From NCBI RefSeq assembly GCF_000006565.2, contig NC_031471.1, forward strand, positions 2,550,691 to 2,614,690: DNA of 64,000 bases, given 5' to 3'. The position numbers and the translations under genes are program-made. Within the stretch, counting starts at the first letter, position 1. Every line of letters starts with the position of its first letter. The DNA comes from Toxoplasma gondii ME49. Taxonomy: Eukaryota; Apicomplexa; Conoidasida; Eucoccidiorida; Sarcocystidae. Positions 11,278-23,700 of this stretch are shown piece by piece. The notes below the pieces were generated by a model. It saw only the letters and a program-made list of their open reading frames with translations, had not been told where the DNA came from and did not search any database.

Positions 11278-12300
11278 GTGGGGCGAGAAAGACGTACGTC
11301 TGCTTGCTGTCGCTTTCTAAATCTCTGGAGTTTCGGCAGCGCGGCAGTGCGCGCGGAAGAACCCGTGGAGCCGAAAGTTTTTTCCGTGTTTGTCTCGGCA
11401 GCTCGAGATACCTACGTCGGCCTCTCCTCAACAGGCCTTTTCTCCTGGATGGCACCCCGCCCGTTTGAGCCAAGCAGCCTTCTGAGTCGGCGCGAGATCC
11501 GCCACGCTGCAGATGCCGCAGTTCGTTTCCCTTCATTTGCTAGCAGTGGCGCTCACTCTGTTGAATGGACACTTTTGATTGCTTTATGTACCCCAGCTCT
11601 TTATTGCCATGCTCAGTGTTGTAGCGCACACAGATGTTTGCCTAGAGCAACTCCTCCAGTCGGCTTCTCTTTCCTACCCGAGAAGCGACGAGGCGATGAA
11701 GGGAAGTCGAGAAGAAAAACCGGCAACAACGGTGGGCGTGTGCACTTGCTTAGGGGCACAACGTCGCAGGTGTGCATCGACGGCCTTATAAATGCATATT
11801 TAATTGGTTCAGCTGTGAGGACTGGGTTCAGTCGAGCACACGCGGCAAAGTGTAAAACGTGTCTGAATCTACGTGGCAAGGAGGTATCGTTGGGGTGGGG
11901 AGACTGTGCTGAGTGGCCCTCGGGTTGCTCTTGGGTGCAGCAAAAGACATACGGATCCTTATTTGTGCATGCATCACCTTTGTCGTATGTCGTTGGAGCG
12001 CAACGATGTTTCTGTGTTTGTCGCTGGAATAGCCAAAGAGACGAAAAGAAGAAAAGGGTCAAAAGTATGGCGGAAGTCTGTGGAGAACGGCGGAACGTCG
12101 CACACTCCCGTGCCGCCATCGTTCATTTCCTCTGGCGCTCAGTGGCGGAGTTTCCCGAGGCTATGGCCTCTGCATTGAGAACTGGCTTTTCCCCAAAGAT
12201 GGTTTTTGGAACCAAGTCGTTTCGACTTCCTTGCTTTCTCCATGGAGGAAACTTTCCCCTCACTTGGCTGGCCAACCTGACCCTCACACAGTTGCTGTAG
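11278..12300 (+). CDS. Long open frame of 340 codons, doubtful coding
   Basis: The frame is stop-free for 340 codons downstream of the ISP gene. Its translation is rich in Cys, Ser, Arg and Trp, shows no domain, repeat, signal peptide or conserved pattern that I recognise, and shares its space with long open runs on the other strand. The simplest reading is 3' untranslated or intergenic DNA with few stops. A small lineage-specific gene cannot be excluded. Confidence 0.12.
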   Translation: MGRERRTSACCRFLNLWSFGSAAVRAEEPVEPKVFSVFVSAARDTYVGLSSTGLFSWMAPRPFEPSSLLSRREIRHAADAAVRFPSFASSGAHSVEWTLLIALCTPALYCHAQCCSAHRCLPRATPPVGFSFLPEKRRGDEGKSRRKTGNNGGRVHLLRGTTSQVCIDGLINAYLIGSAVRTGFSRAHAAKCKTCLNLRGKEVSLGWGDCAEWPSGCSWVQQKTYGSLFVHASPLSYVVGAQRCFCVCRWNSQRDEKKKRVKSMAEVCGERRNVAHSRAAIVHFLWRSVAEFPEAMASALRTGFSPKMVFGTKSFRLPCFLHGGNFPLTWLANLTLTQLL

Positions 12301-13149
12301 CGGACTCCGCGTGCACCTCTGTGATTTGACGCTCTTTCAAGTCTCAAAGGAAGAGAAATAGTGCACATATCATCCGTTGCGCTTGACCGCTCTGTGCTGG
12401 TTCTCAAACTCGATGGAGGACGCTAGCGAATACACCAGACACTTCTGACGTGTATCTAAACGTCCGAGTGACACCTGTAATTATGCGGAATAAACAGGTC
12501 GCTGCACCCAAGACACGAGAAGTATACAGTGAATTCCTATTTAGTCGAAACTCCGGAGTCACCTCTGGAGTTATGCGGAGTGAGACACTCACTGGAGCTA
12601 ACAAAAGGCTCCTTGTTTTGGCTTGTTCTCGTGGTCTGAGGACGCGTCTGCTACCCAGGCAGAGACTCGAGGAAAGCATCGTAGCCGTTTAGTGGAGACG
12701 CGAGGTTTGTTGAAACTAGAGGACACATAAGAGCTGAGAAAGGGAGGAACTTTTCTTGCACAGTCGCAGGTGGTGACGCTTCCCTAGCAACCAACAGCCA
12801 GGCAGGCAATGGACCATCTGGAAAGGTTTTTGGTGTAACACAGGCCCTTGCGCGCGCTAGGGAACGCTCACGCTACGAATGCGAGACATAGAGACTAATT
12901 CTCTCATGTGAGCCCCTCTAAATCCGCGCTAAAGACTGCACTCCAAACCCCACTTGACTGGATAGACCTTCCAGGTCAAACGCTGACTCGCTTCTGAGAC
13001 AGCTTGTCAGTCGAAATCGTCCGACATGACGCCAAGAAACGGAACAAAAAGCTGTCTCCTTGTGCCTCTCTCCGCTCTTCTCAGGGTATCTCCATCTCCA
13101 TACACAGCAGAGCTTCTGCATATCTATATACCTGCAAATATATAGATAT

Positions 13150-13215
13150 GTATATATATATATATATATATATGTACATATATATCTGTGGACAAATATA
13201 TATATATATATATAG
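13150..13215. repeat. (TA)n microsatellite, compound
   Basis: Two TA runs interrupted by gtaca and ctgtggacaa. They lie upstream of the polymerase gene. Confidence 0.9.
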
Positions 13216-13904
13216 GTATGTATAAAGATATGTGAATATATCCATATATGAATATAATACACATGTATCTCTGGACCTCTCTGCCTGGTTCCACGAACCT
13301 GTATACCTCGACTGCAGAGCTACGATGAGGTAACGGTTCTGAGTCGGACGCTTCACGGCGATCTCACACACGTGCATGCGGCAAAGACGAGTCGATATTT
13401 CTTTCTTCTTTTGACAACTTACGAAACGCTCTCTCTGTCACTCGCTCTTCAGCGACGCAACATTACAGTAGCGTCGTCCATATTTGCACGTGAACGGAGG
13501 AGTGTGGATGCGCGTTAGTTCACTGGAGAAAAACGAACTCCGACGTGCATGCATAGAGATGGAGATATCTACTTGTCTGCCCACCCGAGATCTCCATATC
13601 CCTTCAGATAATCGTCGACGACTACATATCAAGGTCTGGACGACAGTTCTGAGTCATCTGAAAAAAAAAAGGAGCAGAACGCTCACGGACCGGACAAGGC
13701 TGCGGCGCACCGGGGCTGAATTGTCTACTGGGAACTCCCGACATTTCTGAGTAAAGCCGCACGGAAGCAGCCAGGAGAAAGTACCAACTGCAACGCAGTC
13801 TGTCTGTGTGTGTGTCGAAGAAGGAAAGTAAACGTAGAGCAGAGGAATGCGGCAACATCCCCCGCTGAGCTGGTTGCCACTGAAGTGGGCATCGCCGCGG
13901 CTTC

Positions 13905-14704
13905 CGTTCCAGCTGCATGCAATTGACAGCCCGCCCAGCTGCTCCTTTGTCTTTTTCCTTGGTTTTGAGATTTTCATTCTAAGCACGCTTTCAGCAGGCT
14001 GTTTTCTGTGTTTTACATGTCGTTTCGCTTTCTTTGTGCCCGTACGCAGCCAAATGCTGGAGACAATTTTCCCCTACTTGTCGCTTCATTCGTTATCGAC
14101 CTTGCGTAGAAGCGTGGATGCTTTTCTCGCCGTCGATTTGTCCCGTCTCTCAGAGCGCGCCTCCTTTTCGTCTTTCTTATTCGGAAAGCACGTCCGAAAA
14201 CAGAGACCAGCGGCCGAGGAAGCAAATTGCGCGTCGCCAGAGATACGGAACGACTGACTTCCGCTCCGCGGCGACGACGGCGTCTTTGTGCACGGAACAA
14301 GCCGTCGCTCATCTGCATCTATCGCTTCTATCGACCCTGAGACAGGCATTCCTTTTTTTGCCCGTCCGTCTTGCCTCCACTTCTCTTCTGCTTCTGCTTC
14401 TCGTCGAAACTCCCTCGCCGTCGCCTAATCCCTCCACCCTCCCAGGACGGTGGTACCGACGATTCTCGCGTCTGCGACCCGTCTACACTCGCTCTGAAGT
14501 CGGCCTGGACATCAGTTGTCCCAACGCACTCCCTTCGAACGAAACTGGTCTGGCACAGCCTTACTGAAAGTGGTAACAGCCGTCCATATACAAATGCATA
14601 TTTGAATATGTATTTGCTTATTAAGCCTAGAGCATCATATAGAGGTGAACGAGCGCGGTCGTCGTAGGATGTGAAATTCACTACGTTTATCCTTTCTGGC
14701 TTCT
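13905..14704 (+). promoter_or_regulatory. Probable transcription start region and leader of the polymerase gene
   Basis: The plus strand changes here from GA-rich (about 13650-13800) to CT-rich (from about 13930 onward, continuing into exon 1). A tgcatgca palindrome sits near 13914. A CT-rich leader with TGCATGC words upstream is typical of Toxoplasma promoters. There is no TATA-like signal that I trust, and the exact start site cannot be read from sequence. Confidence 0.35.
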
Positions 14705-17700
14705 GTGCCGCCTCGCGCTTCCGTGGCGAGGCCGCATGCATCGCATACGCTTTTCCCTGTTTTCCTTTGCTGCACTGTTTTGTTTATCCCTTTCACAGCC
14801 TCTTTGCTTCCCTCGCACCGCTTCCCTTTTTTCCGAGAGCGAATGAAGAGATCTCGACGCTCGTGCACGCCATGGAGGTCACTTCTTCTCCCTCCTTCGT
14901 CTTCTCTCCCTTCTCTCTGCTTTGGTCTTACTTCTTCTCGCTCGCTGAGGCGTCTCCGCGGAAACTTAGACGACGACGGAGAGAGCGGGAGAAAGTGGAA
15001 CTTTTCGTCGGGTGACGAGAGCAGGGCGCTAGGAAAGGACAACGCAGCGTCATCTTTTCCTCAGTCTGAAACTGTGTGTCGGTCTCGTCGGTACTGCGGT
15101 TTCGTCGGTCTCTCACGCTCTTGTTCTCTTTCCTTCGCTCCGAATTCCTGTTCCTCTCGTGGTTCTTCTCGCCGTCTCCCTTCTCTCTCTCGTCTACTCT
15201 CTCTCACTGATTTGTTTCGTTCTTCGTCTTCTGGTGAACCCCCCGCCTCGCATTCGTCTTCGTTCCTCTGCTGGTCTTCCTCGCGTCGAAAAAATGTGCT
15301 GTCTGTGTCTCTCCCTCCCTGGCTTCCTTCCCGCGCTGTCTCCGTCTCTCTTCTTTCGTTTGGAAATTTTCCTCCTCATTCAGGACTCAGTCGCGTCCCG
15401 TCATCGTCTTGCCCGAACGCTGGTTTGCCTCTCTACACGCGTTCTTCTCCATCTCCATTCCCTTCCCTCTCTATGTCTCCTCTCTCAGTCTCGCACTCAG
15501 CCTCTCTGGCTCGCTGTCTCTCTGCTTCTTCCTCCTCTTCGTCTTCTCTCTGTTCTTCTCTTCGTTATTTTTCTCTCCGTTCTTCTTCTCTCTGTTCTTC
15601 TTCTCTCTGTTTTTTCTGTTCTCTCCCTGCTTCCTCTCGCTCTCCGTGCTCTCCCTGTCCGACCCCCCCTCTCCGTTCTTGTCGCCTTTCGTCGCCGCCG
15701 TTCTCGCCTTCTCTCGACGCTGCATCTGTGCCGCTGTCAGACGTCCGCGCCCACCGGCAGGAGACTCTTTCTCGAGTTTTTCTCCCTCTCAGACAAGACA
15801 ACGAAGATCTGGAAAAACGGGTGAAGGAGGCTGCAGAAACGCTGGAAAACGCAGAGCCCAAGCGAGCAACTACAGCGAGAAACGAAGCCGAAGGAGACAC
15901 CTGTCTCTTCCTGCCTCAGGGGGAGAGGAGGAGAGACGCTGACGCAAGCGAGAGAGAACGCACCGGGAGATCCAAGGAGAGCGAGGAGCAACGGAGAAGC
16001 CGAGATACAGACAATACATTTCGAGAGACAGAACATGTGACCACGATGGAAGCAGGAGCACCTGCACTGAGAGCGTTTGAAGAGACCACAAAGAAGAAGA
16101 AAGCCGGAGGAAAGAGAAGCACAAAGACCAAGGCATCGGCTGAGGGCCAGGCCGGCTCACAGAGAGAGGTAATCGGTGTTCCAGAAGCCGTCAGAAAGAA
16201 CAAGAGGACGGAGAAGGCTTGCTCTGCGGGCGCTTCCCTCGATTCCTCCGCGAAAAAGGAGAAGCAACGAGAGAAAACGAAGATATCGAGGAAAAAACAT
16301 GTTGTCTTCGACCCCAAGGAAGCCTGGAGTGCCTTCCTGAACGCTTCAGAGAATCGGGTCATCGCTTTCTCGGAGTTCCAAGAACAGTGCCGAGTGACAG
16401 GGGAGGCGGGTCGTCGAGGTGACCTCCCGACGGACGAGGTAAGAAAGTATCGCTGGCGGATCTTGACGAGGACGGAAGAGAAGGAGAGACACAGACCGGA
16501 GTAGACTGCAGAAAGCATTGAGAAACATGCGCGCGGCAAACCGAAACAGATCGAAGGAGGCTTCCGCGCATGCAGGCGAAGCGAGGCGGCGCGGAGATTA
16601 CTGAGAAATGGATGAAGAAGAAGCGATGGACGAAGAAGGAGAGACGGTGACTGTGAAGAAGGAAAGTGAAGATAATGGAATGGATCGACCGCGAAGAGGA
16701 GGAGATATGAGAGATGAGGAAGAAAACAAAGGAAGAAAGGAGAAGAGAAGCTAAAGATGGGAGGAGAGAGACGGAAAAGATGAAGGAAAAAGAGGAGCGA
16801 AAGATGGGCGAAGGCGAGAAGCTAAAGACGACAGAAGAAGGGAGACGAACAAGATGAAGGGAAACGTTTGCAAACTCATGTGTTGATCCGTTACTTCATC
16901 CATGAACGTTTGAAACGAGAGTTGTTTTTGCAGGTGCGGGTGGTCGTCACCACCGTTGCGGAGCTGGAAGCTCTCCTTCAGTCCCAGTTCGTCGTTTCCT
17001 CTGCTTTTCGGCCGTCGTCGCCCGTCGGCGAGGCCTCTGCGCTTTCCTCTTCTCTGTCTCCTCGGTCTGCCGGCGCTTCGTCGCTGTCAGGTCTGTGGAG
17101 ACCCCCGTTCTCCTCCCTCTCCGGTTGCTCGCCAAGCGCTGCTGCTTTCCTGTCGCCTCCCGCCTCTCTCTGCACTTTGCTTTGCTTGTTCGAGGACGGG
17201 AGCACAACTACTCGGTCCTCTAAGCGTCTGACGGAGGCGCGGTACTCGAATCGAACCTATCGCTCTCGCTTTCCAGAGCCGGTGGCATTCCTCCTCTCGC
17301 TCGCGCATGCGCCAGACGCGGCGGCGCCCAGAGCACTTGGACCGAGGAAGGGGGAAGACGCTGCAGAAGACCGAGAGACGGAAGAAGCCCGGTCTTCTTC
17401 CGCGAACTGTCAGGAGGGACGAGAGAGACAGCGAGGAGAGAGGCGCGACGACGCGAAGATGGTTTCTACTAGGGAGTCCGAGACCAAGAGAGATCGGGGA
17501 AGTCGAGAGCAAACGACCTTGCCCTTCAGGTGGCTGCATGTTCTTCTCCCTTGTAATCCGCGGCTCTTTGGAGACGCACGGATGCATCTGAACGGTTCGC
17601 CCAGGACAGCTGCGCCGCCTCCTTCGTCCACAGTGTCTTCTTCTCCGTCTTCTTCGTCGGCGTCCTCTTTTCTCTCGCGCTCTTCGTCTGCATGCTCAAT

Positions 17701-20700
17701 GGCTGCAGCCTGCTCCTCTTCGAGCCTCTCCTCTTTCCCCTCTTCCTCTTCGTCTGTCTCCTCGCTGTCCACTTTGACGTCTCTGTGTCTGCAGTCGGGA
17801 TCCCGCGCGTCTGCAGACGAGCTCACCGAGAAGATTTGGGAGACGATTCGTCTGGTAGCGCACATTGACGGACTGATGCTTCGGAGTGGAGGACCGACGT
17901 TCTGTTTCTCTGCTCAAGAGACGCTGCGCCCTCTTCTTCAGAGGTTTCCGAAGGACGGTAGGGAGACGGGGAGCGAAGCGGGCAAAGAGGACGGGAGCCA
18001 TTTCTCTCGCTGCACAGTGCCAGAGGGCTTCAGGGAACAGGCCGTCGCGCGGAATCGAGAGTCCTAGAGAAACAGCGAAATGCCTGCCAAGTGCCAATTT
18101 GGAATCTACACAGACGCACCCGAGGCCTGTGGACTTCGCACCCAGGCGACTCACCGGTCTAGGCAGTTCACTCCGCCCCACAGCGAAAAGAGGAAACGTG
18201 CAGGAGCAGGGAATCGACAGAAGAGGCGACCTGTTTCTCGACGTTGGCGTGACTGTAGAGTCTCTTGTGAAGGACAACTCGATGCCGATGAAGAAGCGGC
18301 TTCGTTTCCTCGTTTTCCATATGTTCGCTGGCTCTCGACTGTCCCATTCAGGTCCTCTGTTGACGCCTTCTCCCGCCGTTTTGTGTCGTCTGTCTTCTGT
18401 GTGTGTGATGCTCCTGCGTGTCAACCTCGCTTCTTTCTGCGACTTTCAGTCTTAGGTTTTCGGACGCTCCTCGACGGTAGCTTGGTGCACTGGCTGCTCC
18501 ATCCGGACGACCCTGTCGACACAGCGAAGCCGGGCGCCCTCGAGCAGTGCGTGCTGTTGAACGAGCAAGAAGCGAAAACAGCGAATCCAGATTCTTCTCT
18601 CCCTTCTCCGCTCCCTTCGCTCTCTTCGTCGGCCTTCCCTCTCGATACCAGGGTGTCAATGGACCTTTCGAGCGACGCAAAGCGACAGAGCGAAGAGGGA
18701 GAAGAGGGAGAAGAGGGAGAAGAGGGAGAAGAGGGAGAAGAGGGAGAAGAAGAATTCGACGGCGGAGAAGGGGAAGAAGACAGCGAACAAGGAGAGGCGG
18801 AGAGCCGGAGTGTGGAGAGTGGAGAAGCAGGGGCGAGTCGAAAAAAATCGAGCGAGAATGAAAAGACAAAGAAAGCCGGCAAAACGACGCGGCCAGCGAC
18901 GGAAGAAGACACACTGGAGGTGGCAGACCCTCGTTTAGCTGCTTTCAAGGTTCGCAGAAGGAAAGAGAGGAAACCGGTTCTCGGATGTCTCTCTCTGTTC
19001 GTGCGACTGACAGCAGGAGTCCAGGCATGATGTACTCAACTGATGTGGAAGAGCGGCAGTGTCGCAGGATGAAGTCGGTTGCGTTTTTCTGTGCGCTTGT
19101 CTTCCCCTAAAATACTGGGAGCAGATTCTCCAGCGTGTCTGTCTTTGCTTTTCTTTTCTATCTGGGGTCGACTTCTCGCCGCTGGAGGTCTCTCGTCTGC
19201 CTGCTGCTCGGTGAAACCTTGTCACGTTAGAGGACAGACTGCACTTCCGCTCTCTCTCCTTCTCGTTGGTGTCTGAACTCTCTGTCTCGGACCCGCTTCT
19301 TCGATTGTGGACGCCCGGCAACAGTTTTCTTTGTCGACCTTCGCATGCGTTTTCTGCATTTCGTGCGGATCTTTGCACTGTATGCACGAGCCTGTCACAC
19401 GCCCCATGCACAGATGTCTTCTGCTGTTTCCCTTCGTTTCCGCCTGGCGTCTCCTGTCCCCCGTGGTGAGAGTTACCTTGAAAAAAACTGAGTTTTACTC
19501 TCCACCCCAGTTTTTTTTACTCTTGAAGGCACAGAGAGTTGTCTTTAGCACATGGACGTGATTCACCGAAAAAAACGGAGTGCGTCGTAAGCGTTTAAAG
19601 TGCAGCTTCACGAGGATGGAAAGGCCCTGCAGCTGTTGTTCTTGTCTTGGGATCTTGGTTGGCGTCGAACGCAAACGTCGCCTTATACGTGTATTGGAGC
19701 AGGTGTGAGTCTGTCCGCATTCGCAGGCGCAACTCGAGGTGACTGCGGAAGACAAGGGAGCTTCTGGGGTGTCGTCGACTTCCAGCTTCCACTGGTTCCG
19801 AGTCTTCCACGACGCTGTTCTTCTCGCGCGTCTCGCCCTCGCTTCGCGTCACCTCCTTCGGACTCACCAACTTGTCCAGTGCGTCATGTCGCTTCGCGTG
19901 CGGTTGACGAGTTCTTTTTTCTCCGTCAAGTTTCTCATGAGCTCCACTCAGAACGCTGTGTGATTTCTGGTTAATTTTGGACTATCCATCTGGATAATCG
20001 AGTCCGAATTCCGCTGCTGTATCGAATGCGTTATCTGTCGAGTTCGTGCTTCTGAACAACTTAACGAACTCTACTTTCTCATGCATGCAGTGCACTCTCG
20101 GCCACCATGACTTGCTTTTTTCTTCTCTAAGGCTTGTCCAACAGTTCAAATGACAGAACTTTCTTCTCTTTCTACATTCAACCTTCCATCTTCCACTCCC
20201 AGTTTTTCGGTTGTCTTGTCTCCCTCGTCTTGCCCCTTTCATCGTCGCCTCTGTTTTTTTCTTGTTTTCACTCTTGGCTTCCCTCAAATCTTCGTGTTCG
20301 CGCGTCCTCACCTCGTTTTTCTGATTCTCGCCTCTCCGTCGTAGGCCTCTTCTCGATTGCTGTGTCTCCTCGGCTTCGTGCGTCTCGGTCTCCTTTGTCT
20401 TCTCTCCTTTCCTGTGTTCCTGTCTCCGTTGTCTTCTCTCGATTTCTGACGTCTCCATTTCACATATTTGCTTTCTGGTAGGCCGCTGCTAACGCAGGAG
20501 ATCCCCATGGCTTCTCTGCTCGCCCTCCTTGACGTCACGGGCATTGCCATCCAGCCTCACTGTCACGAACAGCTCAAATCGGCCCTAGATGTGAGAAACG
20601 AGGCCTCCTGAACACTTCAACCTCCCTCGCGTTTCTTCTTCCCGATCTCTGTCTCCACTTTTGCCTCATCGGTATCTCTCTTCTCTCCTCTCTCCTCTTC

Positions 20701-23700
20701 TCCGCTGTCTCTCGTCTCTCTCTTCTGCTTCTCCTCTGTCTCTCTTCTTCTTCGTCTTCTTCTCTGTCATCTTCTTCCTCTCCTCGGTCTTCCTCTGTCA
20801 TGTGAAATCGACTCTTTCTGTCTCCTTCACTCCAGCTTGCTCACGAAGAAGCAGTTCGCTCCTGCTTTTCGCCTGCGGAGTTTCTTCCAAGGTTCTGCCT
20901 CACATTCAAGTCTTTGCTTTGTTGTCTGTCTCGCTGGAATTCCGTCAGTCTTTTTTCCTGCGCATGCGCCGTTCTCTGGCTCCGCATATGCTGTCTCTTT
21001 GTGAGGTGGTGCTCTGCCAAGCCATCGCGTTCTCGACTTTGGGAAGGGTCCTGAACGCCTGCACACCGAGCGGCAGAAAACTTCAAGTCTGGAATTGGAC
21101 GTGACGCTTCTTTGTACGGCTTCTACCGCAACACCCCAGTGCGCGTCAATAGGATTCGTTTTCCTGTTGAGTTCGCTGTTTTCTTCTTGGTTTGCTCTCC
21201 ATTCTCTCCCGTCTTTTTCTGTGGAAAACGATGCTGAAACAAATCAGAAAATGTGCATCCACCAGCATCTCGACTCCTCTCCCAAGAGTCTCCTGACCTT
21301 TTTTGTGAAGACGCAGTCTATACTTTTTTTCTGTCTCTCTGTTTTCAGGCAGCCCTCGTAGCCGTGGAGAAAGAAGTGAATCGAGTAGCTGGGACTTCTT
21401 GTGTTCAAGTTGCGTCGCCTCTGCAGCTTTCCAGTTTGCTGTTTGATCACCTCGCGCTTCCTCTCCCTGCTCGGGCAATGGCCGTTCGTGGAAGTCGACC
21501 GCGAAAAGCCGCAAAGAAAACTCTCGCGCGCTCCACGGCAGAAGAAGTCCTCCAGGTGCACTTACAACCTGTAGATAGTTACTCTGATTGCTTCTTTGCT
21601 TTTTCAGTGCATGACAGTTGATGCGCGCTCACACGTATACATTTCAACGAATGCATGCATCCCTTTGGTCTCTGGCGACCTACAGAGCAGATGTTTTCAA
21701 ATGCTCCGGATCCCGTCTTTTGGATGATGTCCTTTTTCCTTTTCCTGCTGCGTCGAGGTCGCGGGGACCACATGAGGTGACACAGGTCTTGGGGGGCGTC
21801 AGTCCAAAAGAATTCAGCGTTTTCCTTTCTTTTTTCCCTCTCTGCGCCTCTTTCTGTTGATTTTCTCCTCTCGTTGTATCCCCGTTTCCTGTCCATTCTC
21901 TTGTTCTTTTCGGAGAGCGAAGTCTCGCGGTGCAGACACCGAAGCTGAAGGGTCGGGGCGAAGCGACGGATCGATCCAGCGTCTGTTCTGCGTCCGTGGA
22001 CCGGCAAGGCACTCTCTCGATGCAATGCATGTGCGTTTCTGCATTCTTTTCGAAAATTCACAGGAAATCGTGGACCTGCATCCTGTCGTCCCCCTGATCC
22101 AGAACTTCAGATCTCTCGCGAAACTTCGCTCGACGTACTTGGAGAGCACAGCTGCCGTGAGTAGAAACTGCTGCGAAGGTCGGGCATTCCGTGCTTTCTT
22201 CTCCCCCGTTCTCTTTCTTCTCCCCCGTTTTCTCTCGTTTCCTTTTTGCCTCGTCATCTTTGTCTCCTTCCGGATTTCGTTGCGTAGCTGCGCTCCGCTG
22301 TCTCCCGTTTTCTCTCGGGCGTCGCGGTTCCCAGCTGGAAACTCTGTTCGGTCTCGGCTTCCTCTGTGGCTGTCGAGCGGCTTCCACCTTTCCCCGCGAG
22401 TCTCTCCAGTTCTTCTCCTCTCCTTCGCCACTCCGCTGCTGTCCTGTGCAGCTCTCCTTGTCTTCTTCGTGCGCTCTGAGTGCGCCTGAGGGGGCGCCGT
22501 TCAAAGTTGCGTTCAAGCTCTACGACAGAGAGGAAGAAACCTGTGAGCCAGCTTCCGACAGCGAGACGCAGACAGGAGAAGAAGGTGGAAAGGCGTCAGA
22601 CACGCACACCTGCTTCGCGGACGCTGCGCGCGACTATCCGGCGCTCTATCCAACGAAGCACCCTCGGTGAGAAAGAGGATTTCCTTGCTTTCTTCCTGCT
22701 CTGCTCTCCACTTTCCTGTCGCGCGCCGTGGCGTCGCTGCCTCGAAGCGAACGGATGAGGTGACCCGAACGGGGCTTGGTTCCCTGAGTTTCCTCTCTCT
22801 CTCGTTTCCTTGTTCGACTCCTGTTGCGCCCTCACGTTCCCCTCTCCGCCGCTGCTTCGTGTGCGCCTCTGTGAGCCTTTGCTTCCGAGTCCTCTGTGTC
22901 CAGAGACCATCCAGACTTCTGTCCACATCCAGACTTCTGTCCACATCCAGACTTCTGTCCACTTTGGCTGCCTCCTTCCTTTTGAAGTTCGCCTGTCAAG
23001 ACACTGGGGCGACGCCGTGGCTTGTCTCGCACCTCGAAAAAAGCTGTGCACAGGGAAAGTTCCCTGAACGGACATGTTTCTCCTTGAGTTCCTGTCTCTC
23101 TCGAGACTGCCTCTCTGCACAAAGGCGAAGAGCGAACAGAGACGAACAGGCTTTCACCGCGAGACTACGTAAACTTGTCTACACTTGAGAGGCTCTCTTT
23201 TCTGAGATACCTCTCTCTGCAGAGGCAGCGACGCGCGCTGGGGTCTTTCACACTGACACTCACATCTCTCTCTCCGCCTTCGCGGCGTCTTCGTGCTGTC
23301 CCGACGTTGTCGAAGAGACCTTTCTGTCTCGTACTTGCCCGACTCGCGTAGTGCGTCCTCGACTGCGCCTGCCCTTCTGCACCTCGTGAGTTCTGTGCTG
23401 CCGCTCTTCCGCAGAGTCTTCACGCGGTGGAACCAGACTCGCACCGTCACCGGCCGTCTTTCTTCCTCGTATCCGAATCTGCAGAATATCCCTAAAGTCA
23501 TGGTGCTTCCGTCTCTCTCTTCTCTCGCATCTTCTCCATCTTCCTCTTCTTCCTCTTCTTCTTCCTCTTCTTCGTCGTCTGGTTCTCCTTCTTCGCTCTC
23601 TTCGAGTTCGTCGGATTCTTTGTGGCCGTTGTCCTCTCAATTGCCAAAGGCGGTGAATTGCCGTGAGGCCTTCCGTGACGATGTTCAAGATGGCTCGGCT

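Larger units (their letters stand above)
10611..13900. other. Intergenic stretch between the ISP and polymerase genes
   Basis: This should hold the ISP 3' untranslated region. The one notable frame is a plus-strand open run at 11278-12300 (see that entry). A pair of diverged direct copies lies at about 12463-12497 and 12551-12586, and (TA)n arrays at about 13150-13215. TGCATGC words, the core of a promoter element known in Toxoplasma, occur at about 13374, 13548 and 13914, in the part upstream of the polymerase gene. Confidence 0.5.
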
